NCBI GenBank assembly: GCA_034436335.1
Contig: DAOTVO010000012.1
Span: forward strand, 1 to 64,000
Reading direction: 5' to 3'
DNA from: UBA877 sp034436335
GTDB lineage: Bacteria; Chloroflexota; Anaerolineae; Anaerolineales; Villigracilaceae
DNA: 64,000 bases
A program made the position numbers and the translations under genes. This document shows positions 16,256-25,474 of the stretch, piece after piece. How positions within the stretch are numbered: the stretch's first letter is position 1; the number at the start of each line of letters is the position of its first letter. The notes beneath the pieces are model-generated. The model searched no databases and was not told the DNA's origin. It saw nothing but the letters and a program-made list of their open reading frames with translations.

Positions 16256-17257
16256 TCAAACGGCGGCTTCCAGCGGAATTTCGACCCGGCCGGCCTCGAC
16301 GTTCCTTTGCAGGAACCATTGCGCCGCAGCGGCAACCGCCTGGCGCGCTGGACGGGGGTTGTAACCCAATTCACGCGTTGCTTTGGCGTGGCTGATACGC
16401 GAATTGCTGCGGATGGCCGCCAGCGAATAAGGGGTCACAAGGGGGTCATCGGAGAAAACTGACAGGACGGCCGCCGCCAAATCGGCCAGCAGGTCGGGAA
16501 CGCGCACCCCTGCATGCCAGCCGCCGGCGGCCTCCCAAATCGTCTCCGCCGCCTCGCGGACCGTGAGCCTGTCACCGCCCAAGATATATGTTCCTCCGCT
16601 GCGGCCCTTCTCCGCCGCCAGGATGAAACCGTGCGCCACGTCGCGCACGTCCACAAAATCGTAAGCGCCGTCCACATAGAATTTAACCCCCGGTGGGAGG
16701 TTGTAGAGAATGCCGCGCCCGGCCTCGGAGGGGCGGAAATCGTACGGGCCGATAACCGCCGTCGGGCAGACGAGGAGGGCATCCAGCCCCTCGGCGGCGG
16801 CTTTCTGGACCTCGAGGCTGGCAGCGGCTTTCGAACGGTCATAGGCGCCGCGGGCGTGTTCCGGGTCGAACGGACAGGATTCGTCCACGAGACCCTCCAC
16901 CGGGATGCGCATGGCGTAGATCGAACTGGCATAGACGAAGCGCCGGATCGAGGTCTGGCGCGCGGCGGTCAGCAGGGCGCGCGTCCCTTCCAGGTTGACG
17001 CGCTCCGTCTCCGGGTCCGGACCCGGGGCGAGGCTGATGCGGGCAGCGAGATGGTAAACCACGTCCACCCCTCGCAGAGCGCGGGCGAGCGTCTCCACGT
17101 CGAGCAAATTGCCGGGGAAGATTTCCACTTCCAGCCCTTCGAGGGCCATCAGGTTGGCATTGGGGCGGACGAATGCCCGCACTTCCTCCCCGCGGGCGAG
17201 CAGTTGACGAACGAGTACGTTTCCGATGTGGCCATTGGCGCCGGTGACGAGGTGCAT
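16256..17257 (-). CDS. NAD(P)-dependent epimerase/dehydratase (extended SDR)
   Basis: A 333-aa extended short-chain dehydrogenase. The NAD-binding motif VTGANGHIGNVLV is at residues 4-16. The catalytic region has SSIYAMRIP and then the YDRSK pair (active-site Tyr and Lys) at about 137-141, and FVYASS precedes it. The spacing resembles dihydroflavonol-reductase or 3-beta-HSD-like enzymes. The substrate is unknown. ATG 17257 is the first residue of the Rossmann strand (MHLVTG). A hairpin with an 8-bp stem (GGAAGCCG/CGGCTTCC, 16246-16271) overlaps the 3' end. It is 29 bp downstream of the small membrane protein gene. Confidence 0.88.
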   Translation of the reverse strand: MHLVTGANGHIGNVLVRQLLARGEEVRAFVRPNANLMALEGLEVEIFPGNLLDVETLARALRGVDVVYHLAARISLAPGPDPETERVNLEGTRALLTAARQTSIRRFVYASSIYAMRIPVEGLVDESCPFDPEHARGAYDRSKAAASLEVQKAAAEGLDALLVCPTAVIGPYDFRPSEAGRGILYNLPPGVKFYVDGAYDFVDVRDVAHGFILAAEKGRSGGTYILGGDRLTVREAAETIWEAAGGWHAGVRVPDLLADLAAAVLSVFSDDPLVTPYSLAAIRSNSRISHAKATRELGYNPRPARQAVAAAAQWFLQRNVEAGRVEIPLEAAV

Positions 17258-17286
17258 GATGGTCTCCAAACAACCTGACAGTCCCT

Positions 17287-17565
17287 TTACTTGCGGGCGA
17301 GATTGGCGATGAATTCGGCCAGCGACATGCCAAGGTAGGCGACAGCAGCCAGGAAGAGGAAGGGAACGAAGATGAAAGTGGCCCAGAACATTTCGCGGCT
17401 GGCAAACTCCCACCACGAGCAGGGACTTTCTCCGTCCGTAAAGCCGTAGCAGATGCCCTGCCAGTTGAAGGCCGCAGAGGCCAGCCCGACGACCGGCACC
17501 GTCAGCAGGAGCAGCAAAGTGAGAATAAAAAAGACGCGCTTGACGATGCGGAAGGCGCGCTGCAT
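17287..17565 (-). CDS. Small membrane protein, 92 aa
   Basis: A 92-aa protein with two hydrophobic segments (about 8-32 and 62-85) flanking a loop with CYGFTDGESPCSWWEF, whose two Cys could form a disulfide outside the membrane. The start codon overlaps the stop of the upstream transporter gene as TAATG, so translation is probably coupled. No family recognised. Being tied to a VIT1-type iron/manganese transporter, it may be an accessory subunit, but that is inference. Confidence 0.75.
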   Translation of the reverse strand: MQRAFRIVKRVFFILTLLLLLTVPVVGLASAAFNWQGICYGFTDGESPCSWWEFASREMFWATFIFVPFLFLAAVAYLGMSLAEFIANLARK

Positions 17566-18437
17566 TAGATTTCGACTCCCAGCCAAATGCGAATGAGGTA
17601 ACCAATGCCGAAACTGAAAGCCGCCACGCTCAAACTCAAACCGGCCATTTCGAGGAAACGCTTGCGGAAGGGTTCATCCTTGGCAACCGAGATGTAGTAG
17701 TTGAAAGCCGCGATAATAAGCACGGCTGTGGTCAGAGAAATGCCGAGGTCGAGATAGTAGTTTTGGAGCAGCAGGTAAGGCAAGATGAGCAGGGTGACTG
17801 TGATAACGTAGGCGATGCCGGTATAAACAGCGGCGCGGACGGGATGTTTTTGCGTCTCTTCGGAACGGGTGGAGAGATACTCGGAGGCAGCCATCGAGAG
17901 CGAGGCGGCGATGCCGGTAATCAGGCCAGAGAGAGCAATCAGGCGCGTGTTCTGCAGGGCCAGCGTCAGTCCGGCCAGCGCGCCGGTTAGTTCCACCAGC
18001 GCGTCGTTGAGGCCGAGGACAACCGAGCCGGCGTAGCGCAGACGCTCTTCATCCAGCATATTGATAAGAGAGGCCTCGTGAGCATCTTCATCTTGGATAA
18101 TTTTCTCGATGTTTGGGATGACCTCAGTCAATGAAGCGTAGTTGGTCTGCGCGGCCTCCTCGCCGCGTTCCATCAACTTGATGCCAAAAGTGAATCCGAA
18201 CAGACGGCTGATGAACGTGTATTTCCATACCTTCCACCAGTCCGGCCTGACTTCCTCACCGGTGTAGTATTTCCAGTTGTGGTAATGGGCGAGTTCGTCG
18301 GCAGCGATGCGCTCCAGCACAGAAGCGTTTTCGATGGATTTCATCGTCGCGGCAATCCGCCGGTAGATATGGTGTTCAGTGATTTCGTTGCGCTGGAAGA
18401 CCAGCATTTGGCGTTTGATTTCGGTGCTAATTTCCAT
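17565..18437 (-). CDS. Ferritin-like domain / VIT1-CCC1 family metal transporter
   Basis: A 290-aa protein. Residues 1-130 form a rubrerythrin/ferritin-like four-helix domain with metal-ligand Glu/His pairs (NEITEHHIYRR, DELAHYHNWKYY, DEDAHEASL). Residues about 135-290 form the VIT1/CCC1 transmembrane domain, starting GSVVLGLNDALVELTGALAG and including MAASEYLSTRSEE. Such fusions move Fe2+ or Mn2+ across the membrane and may oxidise or sense it. ATG 18437 is chosen because GGAGG precedes it by 5 nt; a second ATG three codons upstream overlaps that ribosome-binding site. Confidence 0.9.
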   Translation of the reverse strand: MEISTEIKRQMLVFQRNEITEHHIYRRIAATMKSIENASVLERIAADELAHYHNWKYYTGEEVRPDWWKVWKYTFISRLFGFTFGIKLMERGEEAAQTNYASLTEVIPNIEKIIQDEDAHEASLINMLDEERLRYAGSVVLGLNDALVELTGALAGLTLALQNTRLIALSGLITGIAASLSMAASEYLSTRSEETQKHPVRAAVYTGIAYVITVTLLILPYLLLQNYYLDLGISLTTAVLIIAAFNYYISVAKDEPFRKRFLEMAGLSLSVAAFSFGIGYLIRIWLGVEI

Positions 18438-18523
18438 AAAAACCTCCATGCTAATTATACGCAAGATTAGGAGAAGAAAACATTCTATAATCGCTGCAGA
18501 GGAACACCGATGAACGGGGGGAA

Positions 18524-18555
18524 AGAAAAAAGAAGGTCGGATTGGCAATCCGACC
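18524..18555 (-). terminator. Intrinsic terminator after tldE
   Basis: GGTCGGATT (18535-18543) and AATCCGACC (18547-18555) form a 9-bp stem with a 3-nt loop. On the minus strand it is followed by TTCTTTTTTC. Confidence 0.85.
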
Positions 18556-18578
18556 CACTCAGGAAGAACCGCCGCCGG

Positions 18579-19964
18579 TTAATAGGATTTGTTGGAATGC
18601 GAAATCTCCAAATCTTTCACGCACAAGAAGAGCGGCACGATGACGGCCGTCGGGTTGCGGGCGCCGTAACTCATCGAGGTGTTGTAGGGCGCAGTTTGCT
18701 TGGAGAGCCAGGCCACTTTCTCGCCAAAGATGTCTAGCAGACTCTGGGTGAGGCGGACATTATAGGGGATGACGAGCGAGCCATCCTTCTTCAGGTACAG
18801 CGCGCCGAAGCGCGAACTGGCGGTAACCAGCCCCTTGGAGGGGTTGACGATGTTCATGTAGTGCAGGAAGGGGATGTAGAGCAGGTCGTTTTCACGCGGC
18901 AGGGCAACCAGCGCGGCCAGGTCGGGAACGTCCTTTTCGCCGCCATCCAGGACCAGGCTCTTGTGCATGACGGTATGACCGGTCGGCGGGACGCCGAATT
19001 CGTCGGCATCGTCCTGATACCAGGCAAAGGCTTTGAAGACGCCCGCTTCGACAAAGGGGAAGCGTTGGCGGGGCAGACCGAAGAAGTCGCGCCGGAAGGG
19101 GAAGGTTTCCGGGCGGGAGGGGTCATCGCTCAGGTTGAATTGCGAGGAGAAGACTTTCTGGCCGATTTTGTCCTCGCCGAGCATAGAGTAGCCGCGCTTC
19201 ATCGAGCCGCCGTTGAAGCCGATCCACTGCATCATGGAGAGCAGGTCGGCGATGGCAGCCTGCCCGAAGACGATGTCGTAGCGTCCCAGGGGGAGCGAGA
19301 CGGGGGTCTCGCGCCGGTAACGGTCGAGGAGAAAGGCTAGGTCGCGGTGGACCGGCGCGGGGTCGAGCGCCGAGCGGGTATGCGCCGATTGTTCGGCCTG
19401 CACTTCCCACTTGAGTTGCTGATGGGCGAGGACGACCGTCGCCTGGGCATCCGAGAAGTGGAAGTATTGGGTATGTTCGGAGCGGGTGGTGATTTGCGCC
19501 AGGGTTGTCGCCCCGTTGGAGAGAATGCCCGAGAGTTTGACTTGCTCGCTTTCCAGCCCCTGGGCAGCGGCGTTGAAGTAGGCCAGTTTTTCTTCGTTGG
19601 GCAGGGCTGCCAAGGATGGGTCGAAGTTGCTTTCGTCTTCAAAACTCTCGCTAAAGGTGGGGATGGTAGGGGAATAGGCCAGCGGCTGAGCATGTTTGAC
19701 CATCTCGGCAGCCGTATCCACAGCCATTTTCATCTCGTCTATCTTGCTCAGGTCGGTGATGAGGTCGTAGGAGGCGCGTCGGCGGCCTTCGTAGGCGGTG
19801 ACGCCGAGACGGATGAGATGTTCGGCGGTGTTGAGCGAAATGGCCGAGTTGGCAAAGCGCATCAGGGCGCTATCTTCCTCGTGGTAGTCAATTGAGACCT
19901 CGTAGCCCTTGGCAAGGGCGTAGGCGCGCAGATCGTGCAGGGTTTGCAGAATCTTGTCTTTCAC
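18579..19964 (-). CDS. pmbA: TldE/PmbA metalloprotease subunit
   Basis: A 461-aa member of the TldD/PmbA family lacking the HExxxH motif, as expected for the TldE partner. The family forms a heterodimer that degrades or trims unfolded peptides, for example microcin B17 leader and CcdA. The C-terminal region with SFGLP-like FGLPRQRFPFVEAG and MSYGARNPTAVIVPLF fits the family. GTG 19964 is used because AGGAGA lies 7 nt upstream and the preceding tldD stop is only 2 nt away, which indicates coupling. The long frame before it lies antisense-free within tldD but has no ribosome-binding site. Confidence 0.9.
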   Translation of the reverse strand: MKDKILQTLHDLRAYALAKGYEVSIDYHEEDSALMRFANSAISLNTAEHLIRLGVTAYEGRRRASYDLITDLSKIDEMKMAVDTAAEMVKHAQPLAYSPTIPTFSESFEDESNFDPSLAALPNEEKLAYFNAAAQGLESEQVKLSGILSNGATTLAQITTRSEHTQYFHFSDAQATVVLAHQQLKWEVQAEQSAHTRSALDPAPVHRDLAFLLDRYRRETPVSLPLGRYDIVFGQAAIADLLSMMQWIGFNGGSMKRGYSMLGEDKIGQKVFSSQFNLSDDPSRPETFPFRRDFFGLPRQRFPFVEAGVFKAFAWYQDDADEFGVPPTGHTVMHKSLVLDGGEKDVPDLAALVALPRENDLLYIPFLHYMNIVNPSKGLVTASSRFGALYLKKDGSLVIPYNVRLTQSLLDIFGEKVAWLSKQTAPYNTSMSYGARNPTAVIVPLFLCVKDLEISHSNKSY

Positions 19965-19966
19965 GG

Positions 19967-21424
19967 CTATTCTCCTATGCGGACATTGTCGAAGCGGCAG
20001 ACGGGGATGCCGTGACCGAGTTGCATAATCTGATTCGGCTGGCCCTTGCCGCAGTTTTCCACGAATTTGAGTTCCCAAGTGGATTCGTTCCCCACCGCCG
20101 AGAGCGAATTCCAAAACGGCAGGGTGAAGCCCTTGTAGGTGGCATTTTTGACCACTTTGGTCTTGCGGCCATCCTCCACCAGCCAGCCGATTTCGGTGGC
20201 GAAATGGAATTGCTCGCGGTTGGAGCCGATGGACCAGGAGCGGTCGCCATCGAGGATGATGCCGCGCTCGGTGTTGGCGATGATGTCTTCGAGTGTGCCG
20301 TCTGAGCCGGGGTCAATGTTGATGTTGGTCATGCGCTCGATGGGGACGCGGTAGAAGGCCGTAGCGCGGTTGGCGCCGCCGCTGCCGTGAAAGATTTGCC
20401 GCCGGGCGCGGGCATTGGCTTCCTCGACCATCTGGCGACCGGTGATGGCCCCGACGAGAATCCCTTTCTCAATCAGCAGCACGTCCTGACAGGGAACGCC
20501 GTCGTCGTCGTAACCGAAACTGCCCGGCGAGTTGGGCAGGGTGGCATTGGCGCGCACGGTTAGTTTTTCCGAGCCGTAGCGCAGTTTGCCGAAGTCGTCC
20601 AGGGTGACGAACGAGCCGCCGGCGTAGGCCAGTTCGTAGCCGAGGATGCGGTCGAGTTCCAGGGCGTGGCCGATGGTTTCGTGCGTTTGCAGGTACATGA
20701 TGCCGGGCAAGAGGATGACCGAGCGGTCTTCTTTGGGGCAGTCTTCGGCGGCGAGCATTTCTCTCAACTCGCGCACGATGCGCTCGGCGTTTTCGGCAAA
20801 AAGTTGCGGGTCAATCGATTCCCAGCCGCGCGTCGGTTTGCCCATTTGGCCGAGACGGAATTTACGTTCGTGCATCACGCCCTGCGCATCCATGCCGTTC
20901 ACTTCCAGCCCGGCGAAGACTTCGGTGATGAGTTTTTCGATTTCGCTGCCCTCGGAATCGACAAAAACGATTTGCTTGCGCATAAAGGTCAGGGAAGCGT
21001 TGCGCAGGAAGACGCCCTCCTGGTTCATCTTCTCGTCCATGGCTTGCAGGAAGGCGACCTTATCGGCCAGCGGGACCTCGAAGGGGTTGATTTCACACGG
21101 ACTGGCGAATTGCGCCTGAACGGCGTCTTTCTCCGCCAGACGGATGGGGAAGGTGACGCGTTCGGCGGCGGCTTTAGCGTTTTCGAAAGCGCGGTCGAAG
21201 AGAGCGGTCAGATCGCTCAGGTCTGACGAGGCAGCAAAGCCCCAGGCGCCTTTATAGAGGACGCGTACCCCTACGCCACTCTCGCGCGAGGCGGAGGCGT
21301 TTTTCAGGTTGCCGTTGAGCATGAAGAGTTGGTTTTGTTCTTCAAAAGGATAGTAACGGGCATCGGCGTAGGTGACGCCTTTGGCTTTGAGACGCTCAAT
21401 TTGCTGCTTGATTCGGTCTATCAT
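19967..21424 (-). CDS. tldD: TldD metalloprotease subunit
   Basis: A 485-aa protein with the zinc-protease motif HETIGH (HExxxH) followed by ALELDRILG, and the glycine-rich C-terminal region with HGSGGANRATAFYRVP and GWLVEDGRKTKVVKNATYKG. It is the catalytic half of the TldD/TldE cytoplasmic protease and is translationally coupled to tldE. ATG 21424 has AAGGAGA 8 nt upstream. Homologues mature modified peptides or degrade toxin-antitoxin proteins. The nearby 64-aa small protein is a possible but unproven client. Confidence 0.93.
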   Translation of the reverse strand: MIDRIKQQIERLKAKGVTYADARYYPFEEQNQLFMLNGNLKNASASRESGVGVRVLYKGAWGFAASSDLSDLTALFDRAFENAKAAAERVTFPIRLAEKDAVQAQFASPCEINPFEVPLADKVAFLQAMDEKMNQEGVFLRNASLTFMRKQIVFVDSEGSEIEKLITEVFAGLEVNGMDAQGVMHERKFRLGQMGKPTRGWESIDPQLFAENAERIVRELREMLAAEDCPKEDRSVILLPGIMYLQTHETIGHALELDRILGYELAYAGGSFVTLDDFGKLRYGSEKLTVRANATLPNSPGSFGYDDDGVPCQDVLLIEKGILVGAITGRQMVEEANARARRQIFHGSGGANRATAFYRVPIERMTNINIDPGSDGTLEDIIANTERGIILDGDRSWSIGSNREQFHFATEIGWLVEDGRKTKVVKNATYKGFTLPFWNSLSAVGNESTWELKFVENCGKGQPNQIMQLGHGIPVCRFDNVRIGE

Positions 21425-21634
21425 GCACAGTTCTCCTTCTTGGTTTTGATGAACTGGATTAGAGAAAAGCCCCCGCCGAGATATTGTACCAAAAGCCGTC
21501 AAAGAATCCCACCTACTGGGGAGGGAGTTAAACAAGAACTGCTACTTCTTTGCATTCAAACTCTGCGATAGGCATCTTTTGGCCGCAAAAAATTCTCTAT
21601 CCTCCCAACTTGTAACTTGCAGTAAAATATTCTC

Positions 21635-22504
21635 ATGCTCCGCGCCCTCCTGAAAACCATGCGCCCCCGTCAGTGGACGAAAAACATTTTTGTCTTTGCC
21701 GCTCTGGTCTTCGACGGCAAACTCTTCCATCTGACCGACTTCCTGCGCACCCTGGGCGCTTTTGCGCTCTTTTGCCTCGTCTCCAGCGCGGTCTATCTGC
21801 TCAACGATATTTTTGATATCGAGTCCGACCGCCAGCACCCGCTGAAAAAGAACCGCCCGATTGCCTCCGGCCGCCTGCCGGTTCCGCTTGCGGCGCTGAC
21901 AGCCCTCCTCCTGGCCGGCGGCTCGATTGCGGCAGCATACTTCCTGACCTGGCAACTGGCGTTGACCCTGCTGGGTTACTTTGCTCTCATGCTCGCCTAT
22001 TCGCGCTGGCTCAAGCACGTCCCCATCCTGGATGTGCTGGTCATCGCTGCCGGTTTCGTCCTGCGCGTCCACGCCGGAACGACAGTCGTCGCCGTGGAAC
22101 GCTTCTCACCCTGGCTGTACGTGCTGATGACCCTGCTCGCCCTCTACCTGGGCTTTGGCAAGCGCCGCGCCGAACTCTCCCTGCTGGCAAGCGGCGCCGC
22201 TTCCCATCGCAAAGTTCTCGACGGCTACACCATCCCCCTGCTCGACCAGTTCATCACCATCGTCTCCGGCACGACTATCGTCGCCTACTCGCTCTACACC
22301 TTCTTCCGCCCCGAAGCGCCTAAAAACCACGCGCTGATGCTGACCATCCCCTTCGTGGTCTATGCCATCTTCCGCTACCTTTATCTCATCCAGGTTAAAC
22401 AAATCGGCGGCGAACCGGAAGAAATTCTGCTTACCGACCGGCCGTTCCAGATTTCTCTGTTCTTGTGGGGACTGACCATCCTGGCAGTGTTCTATCTGAC
22501 ATGA
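21635..22504 (+). CDS. UbiA-family prenyltransferase, DPPR-synthase-like
   Basis: A 289-aa membrane protein with about eight helices. The first aspartate motif NDIFDIESDRQHP is followed by KKNRPIASGRLP, the pattern of decaprenyl-phosphate phosphoribosyltransferases (5-phosphoribosyl-1-diphosphate transfer to polyprenyl phosphate) rather than quinone prenyltransferases. RPRQWTKN near the N terminus and GKRRAEL in the third loop agree. The stop overlaps the mevalonate kinase start as ATGA, joining polyprenol use to isoprenoid supply. TAAAAT at 21623-21628 lies 6 nt before the ATG, which suggests a leaderless mRNA. The exact acceptor and donor are inferred. Confidence 0.82.
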   Translation: MLRALLKTMRPRQWTKNIFVFAALVFDGKLFHLTDFLRTLGAFALFCLVSSAVYLLNDIFDIESDRQHPLKKNRPIASGRLPVPLAALTALLLAGGSIAAAYFLTWQLALTLLGYFALMLAYSRWLKHVPILDVLVIAAGFVLRVHAGTTVVAVERFSPWLYVLMTLLALYLGFGKRRAELSLLASGAASHRKVLDGYTIPLLDQFITIVSGTTIVAYSLYTFFRPEAPKNHALMLTIPFVVYAIFRYLYLIQVKQIGGEPEEILLTDRPFQISLFLWGLTILAVFYLT

Positions 22505-23427
22505 CCTCCGTCTCCGCGCCCGGCAAAATCATTCTTTTCGGTGAACATGCGGTCGTCTACGGACGCCCGGCGCTGGCCGTCCCCGTGACCGACGTGCAGG
22601 CAACTGCCTCCGTCCGGCCGGGCGCGGGACCGGGAGTCTGGCTCGAAGCCCCGGCAATCGGTCTCCGCTCTGACCTTTCCCGCCTCGCCGCGGACCATCC
22701 GCTGGCTGCCGCAGTAAGGGGCGTCTTCTCGGCCCTGGGCGTGGAATCCCCTCCCGACTGCGTCATCCGCGTGGAATCCAGCATCCCGGTGGCTTCCGGC
22801 CTGGGGTCGGGCGCAGCGGTGAGCGTGGCCGTCATCCGGGCGCTTTCTGCTTATCTGGGGCAGCCGCTGGCCGACGAACGCGTCTCGGCGCTGGCCTACG
22901 AGGTGGAGAAACTCCATCATGGCACGCCGTCGGGCATAGACAACACCGTCATTGCCTACGCTCAGCCGGTCTATTTTGTGCGCGGCCGGCCGATCGAACG
23001 GCTGCGGGTGGGCGCGCCGTTCACCCTGGTCATCGGCGATACCGGCCTCCCCGCGCCGACGAAAGAATCGGTGGGCGATGTGCGCCGTCTGTGGCAGTCC
23101 GATCCGTCGCGCTGGGAAGAAGTTTTCGACCGGATTGGAGACATCGCCCGCCGCGCTCGCCAACTCATCGAGAACGGAGAGTGGCGACCGCTGGGCGCGC
23201 TGATGGATGCCAATCATGCCCTACTGCGGCAGTTAACCGTCTCCGGCCCCGAACTCGATCGGCTGGTGGCGGCCGCCCATCGGTCCGGGGCACTCGGCGC
23301 CAAACTGAGCGGTGGCGGTCGCGGTGGCAACATGATTGCCCTGGTCGAAAGAGAGAACGCCCCGGCCGTAGCCGAGGCGCTCCTTTCCGCAGGCGCGAAG
23401 CAAACGATTATCACAAAAGTCGTGTAG
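22501..23427 (+). CDS. mvk: Mevalonate kinase
   Basis: A 308-aa GHMP kinase. Motif 1 is APGKIILFGEHAVVYGRPAL (7-26). Motif 2 is PVASGLGSGAAVSVA (ATP-binding glycine loop). Motif 3 is KLSGGGRGGNMIAL near the C terminus. The GEHAVVYG phrase is diagnostic for mevalonate kinase. It phosphorylates mevalonate to mevalonate-5-phosphate in the mevalonate pathway. ATG 22501 overlaps the UbiA stop by four bases (ATGA). No other pathway enzymes are in the window. Confidence 0.95.
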   Translation: MTSVSAPGKIILFGEHAVVYGRPALAVPVTDVQATASVRPGAGPGVWLEAPAIGLRSDLSRLAADHPLAAAVRGVFSALGVESPPDCVIRVESSIPVASGLGSGAAVSVAVIRALSAYLGQPLADERVSALAYEVEKLHHGTPSGIDNTVIAYAQPVYFVRGRPIERLRVGAPFTLVIGDTGLPAPTKESVGDVRRLWQSDPSRWEEVFDRIGDIARRARQLIENGEWRPLGALMDANHALLRQLTVSGPELDRLVAAAHRSGALGAKLSGGGRGGNMIALVERENAPAVAEALLSAGAKQTIITKVV

Positions 23428-23435
23428 CGGGCCGC

Positions 23436-24260
23436 TTACGGCTGGATGACCATGCTGGCCATCAGCGCGTCGAGGGCCGTTAGCGTGGGGGTGAAACTGT
23501 CGGACGGCTGGCTATTCAATTGATTGACCATATCGGCGATGTAAGGTTCGTAGTTATTGCTAAATTCCTCCCAGGTCATGCCGTTGGGCGGGTTATCGGC
23601 GTTAGCCGGCAGCAGGGGGTGATTGACAGGCAGGATAGCAGAAATCCAATACTGTTCATCAGCCGTCACGCCTTGATAGGTGTAAAACAGGTCGTGGTTA
23701 TTGACCGGGGCGTAGTACTGGGCATATTCGGTCAGATAGCGGATGCCGCTGCCGTTAGCAAAGGACACAACCTGATAGTCGGCAAAGAACACCTGCCCGG
23801 CGTTGAAAGCCGGCAGGAAAGGCAGGGAAATGCCAAAAGAGCCTGCAAAAACCGGCTCCGGCGCGCCATGAATCAGCGCCTGCAAAGCGAGCAGCCGCTC
23901 GTTGACCAAGTCCGTCTGGAGCGCGCCGTAGGCGGGCAGCGGATAGACGGCGATGCGCGGCTGGAAGAATTTGTCTGTCAGCGGGTAGCCTTGCAGAGTG
24001 AGGAGGGTATGTTCAGGATGAATGTCGAGCTCCTCGTTCGATTCTAGGATAGTTTCACAATCGTAGCCGGAGGCCAGCGCCGGGTCGAGAAAGAGCGCTA
24101 ATTCGTTGCAGGTCACATTGGTCGCAGCCGGTTCTTCGGTGGAGGGTTCGGTCGCAGGCTCGGTCATAGGCGGCGTTTCGGTCGCAGGAGGTGTAGCCGG
24201 AACAGCGCAGGCCAGCGTGGCCAGCAATATAGCAAGGCAAGAATAGAGGATACGTTTCAT
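23436..24260 (-). CDS. Secreted lipoprotein of unknown function
   Basis: A 274-aa protein with a lipoprotein signal (lipobox ATLAC, Cys18) and then a Pro/Thr/Glu-rich linker (about 19-47). The folded part starts near NVTCNELALFLDP and contains SGYDCETILE, so a disulfide between the two Cys is plausible. A mature domain with QGYPLTDKF and GSGIRYLTEYAQYYAPVNN follows. No family recognised. ATG 24260 has AAAAGGAGAGC upstream. It ends 8 bp from the convergent mevalonate kinase gene. Confidence 0.8.
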   Translation of the reverse strand: MKRILYSCLAILLATLACAVPATPPATETPPMTEPATEPSTEEPAATNVTCNELALFLDPALASGYDCETILESNEELDIHPEHTLLTLQGYPLTDKFFQPRIAVYPLPAYGALQTDLVNERLLALQALIHGAPEPVFAGSFGISLPFLPAFNAGQVFFADYQVVSFANGSGIRYLTEYAQYYAPVNNHDLFYTYQGVTADEQYWISAILPVNHPLLPANADNPPNGMTWEEFSNNYEPYIADMVNQLNSQPSDSFTPTLTALDALMASMVIQP

Positions 24261-24343
24261 CGTTGCTCTCCTTTTTACATCATCTTGTTTACATTGTAGG
24301 CGCTTTTTCCACACAAAGGTATATCCCATTAGAGTCATTTCGC

Positions 24344-24508
24344 GCAACTACCTACCCAACAAGGCCAAACTTGTCAATCGCAGCAAAAGACGCTCACTTT
24401 ATCCGCAGATTGCGCAGATTTCCCCTGTGGGTACGATGTCGCCGATTTTCCCCATCTGCGTAATCTGCACATCTGCGGATGATTTCCGAGACCAGGGCAG
24501 GCCGTTAC
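24344..24508 (+). mobile_element. Inverted-repeat element (MITE), copy 1
   Basis: 165 bp. The left end GCAACTACCTACCC and right end GGGCAGGCCGTTAC are imperfect inverted repeats, less intact than in copies 2 and 3. It is flanked by CATTTCGC (24336-24343) and CATTTCGT (24509-24516), an 8-bp target duplication with one mismatch. The interior shares AATCGCAGCAAAAG and GGTACGATGTCGCCGATTTT with the other copies. There is no coding capacity. It occupies most of the 348-bp gap 24261-24608. Confidence 0.85.
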
Positions 24509-24550
24509 CATTTCGTACGATTTTGCTCGAAGCGGGGCCTCGGTGCACGG

Positions 24551-24583
24551 AAAAGAAAACGCCCCGCTTATGCAGTCGGGGCG
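24551..24583 (-). terminator. Intrinsic terminator of the FAH-family gene
   Basis: CGCCCCG (24560-24566) and CGGGGCG (24577-24583) form a 7-bp stem. On the minus strand TTTTCTTTT follows. Confidence 0.85.
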
Positions 24584-24608
24584 TAAGCAGGCCATCCTTG
24601 TCGAGCGA

Positions 24609-25373
24609 TTATTGCGCCACCGCTACCGGGTTAACCAATTTGCCGAGACCTTCGATCTCAATTTCGACGACATCCCCCGCTTTCAGCGGGCCGACCCCGG
24701 CCGGCGTGCCGGTGAAGATCAAGTCGCCGGGTTCAAGCGTCATCACCGACGAGATAAAAGCAACCAATTGACCGACGCTGAAGACCATATCACGGGTGGA
24801 AGCCATCTGCCGCGGCTGACCACTGACGCGGCAGGTGATGACTGCGTCAGCGGGGTCGAAATCGGTGTCAATCCATGGCCCAAAGGGGCAGAAAGTGTCG
24901 AAGCCTTTCCCGCGCGTCCATTGGCCATCGCTGCGCTGCAGGTCGCGCGCGGTGACATCGTTGCCCACCGTATATCCAAAGAGATACTCTTTGGCCTCTT
25001 CTGGGGCGATAAACCGGCCGCGTTTGCCAATGACCGCCACCAACTCGGCCTCGTGCTCCACCTGCTGGGATTGCGGCGGCAGGAGGATGGTGCCGCCGGG
25101 ATCAAGGATGGCCGAGGGCGGTTTCAAGAAGATGAGAGGAATTTTCGGCACCTCAACATTGTGCTCTTTGGCATGTTTAACGTAATTGCGCCCGATGCAG
25201 ATGATTTTGGAAGGCTGCGCCGGGGCGAGCAGTTTCACATCTGCCAGCGGGATTTCGGCCTCCAGTCGGCGGTATTCTCCATAGGGATTGCCCTCGATGG
25301 GGCCGACTTTGTTCTCCAGCACCCAGCCATAACGCGGGGCTTCGTTTTTGAGTTGATAACGGACGATGCGCAT
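24609..25373 (-). CDS. Fumarylacetoacetate hydrolase family protein
   Basis: A 254-aa protein. The N-terminal cap is short. The FAH core has IICIGRNYVKHAKEH, FLKPPSAILDPG, the metal-binding EHEAELVAVIGK (ExE), GNDVTARDLQ and TGTPAGVGPLKAGD, all typical. Members include fumarylpyruvate/acylpyruvate hydrolases, oxaloacetate decarboxylases and HHDD isomerases. The substrate cannot be settled from sequence. ATG 25373 is chosen with GGAGATC upstream because the family begins at MRIVRYQ. Confidence 0.9.
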   Translation of the reverse strand: MRIVRYQLKNEAPRYGWVLENKVGPIEGNPYGEYRRLEAEIPLADVKLLAPAQPSKIICIGRNYVKHAKEHNVEVPKIPLIFLKPPSAILDPGGTILLPPQSQQVEHEAELVAVIGKRGRFIAPEEAKEYLFGYTVGNDVTARDLQRSDGQWTRGKGFDTFCPFGPWIDTDFDPADAVITCRVSGQPRQMASTRDMVFSVGQLVAFISSVMTLEPGDLIFTGTPAGVGPLKAGDVVEIEIEGLGKLVNPVAVAQ

Positions 25374-25474
25374 AGGATCTCCAGTTCCAAGTTTGAAGGT
25401 GTGAAAGTTGGCAAATTGCAATGCTTTCGCGGAAAGTCTAACACAGTCCACTCAAACCTTGCAACCTTCTAACC

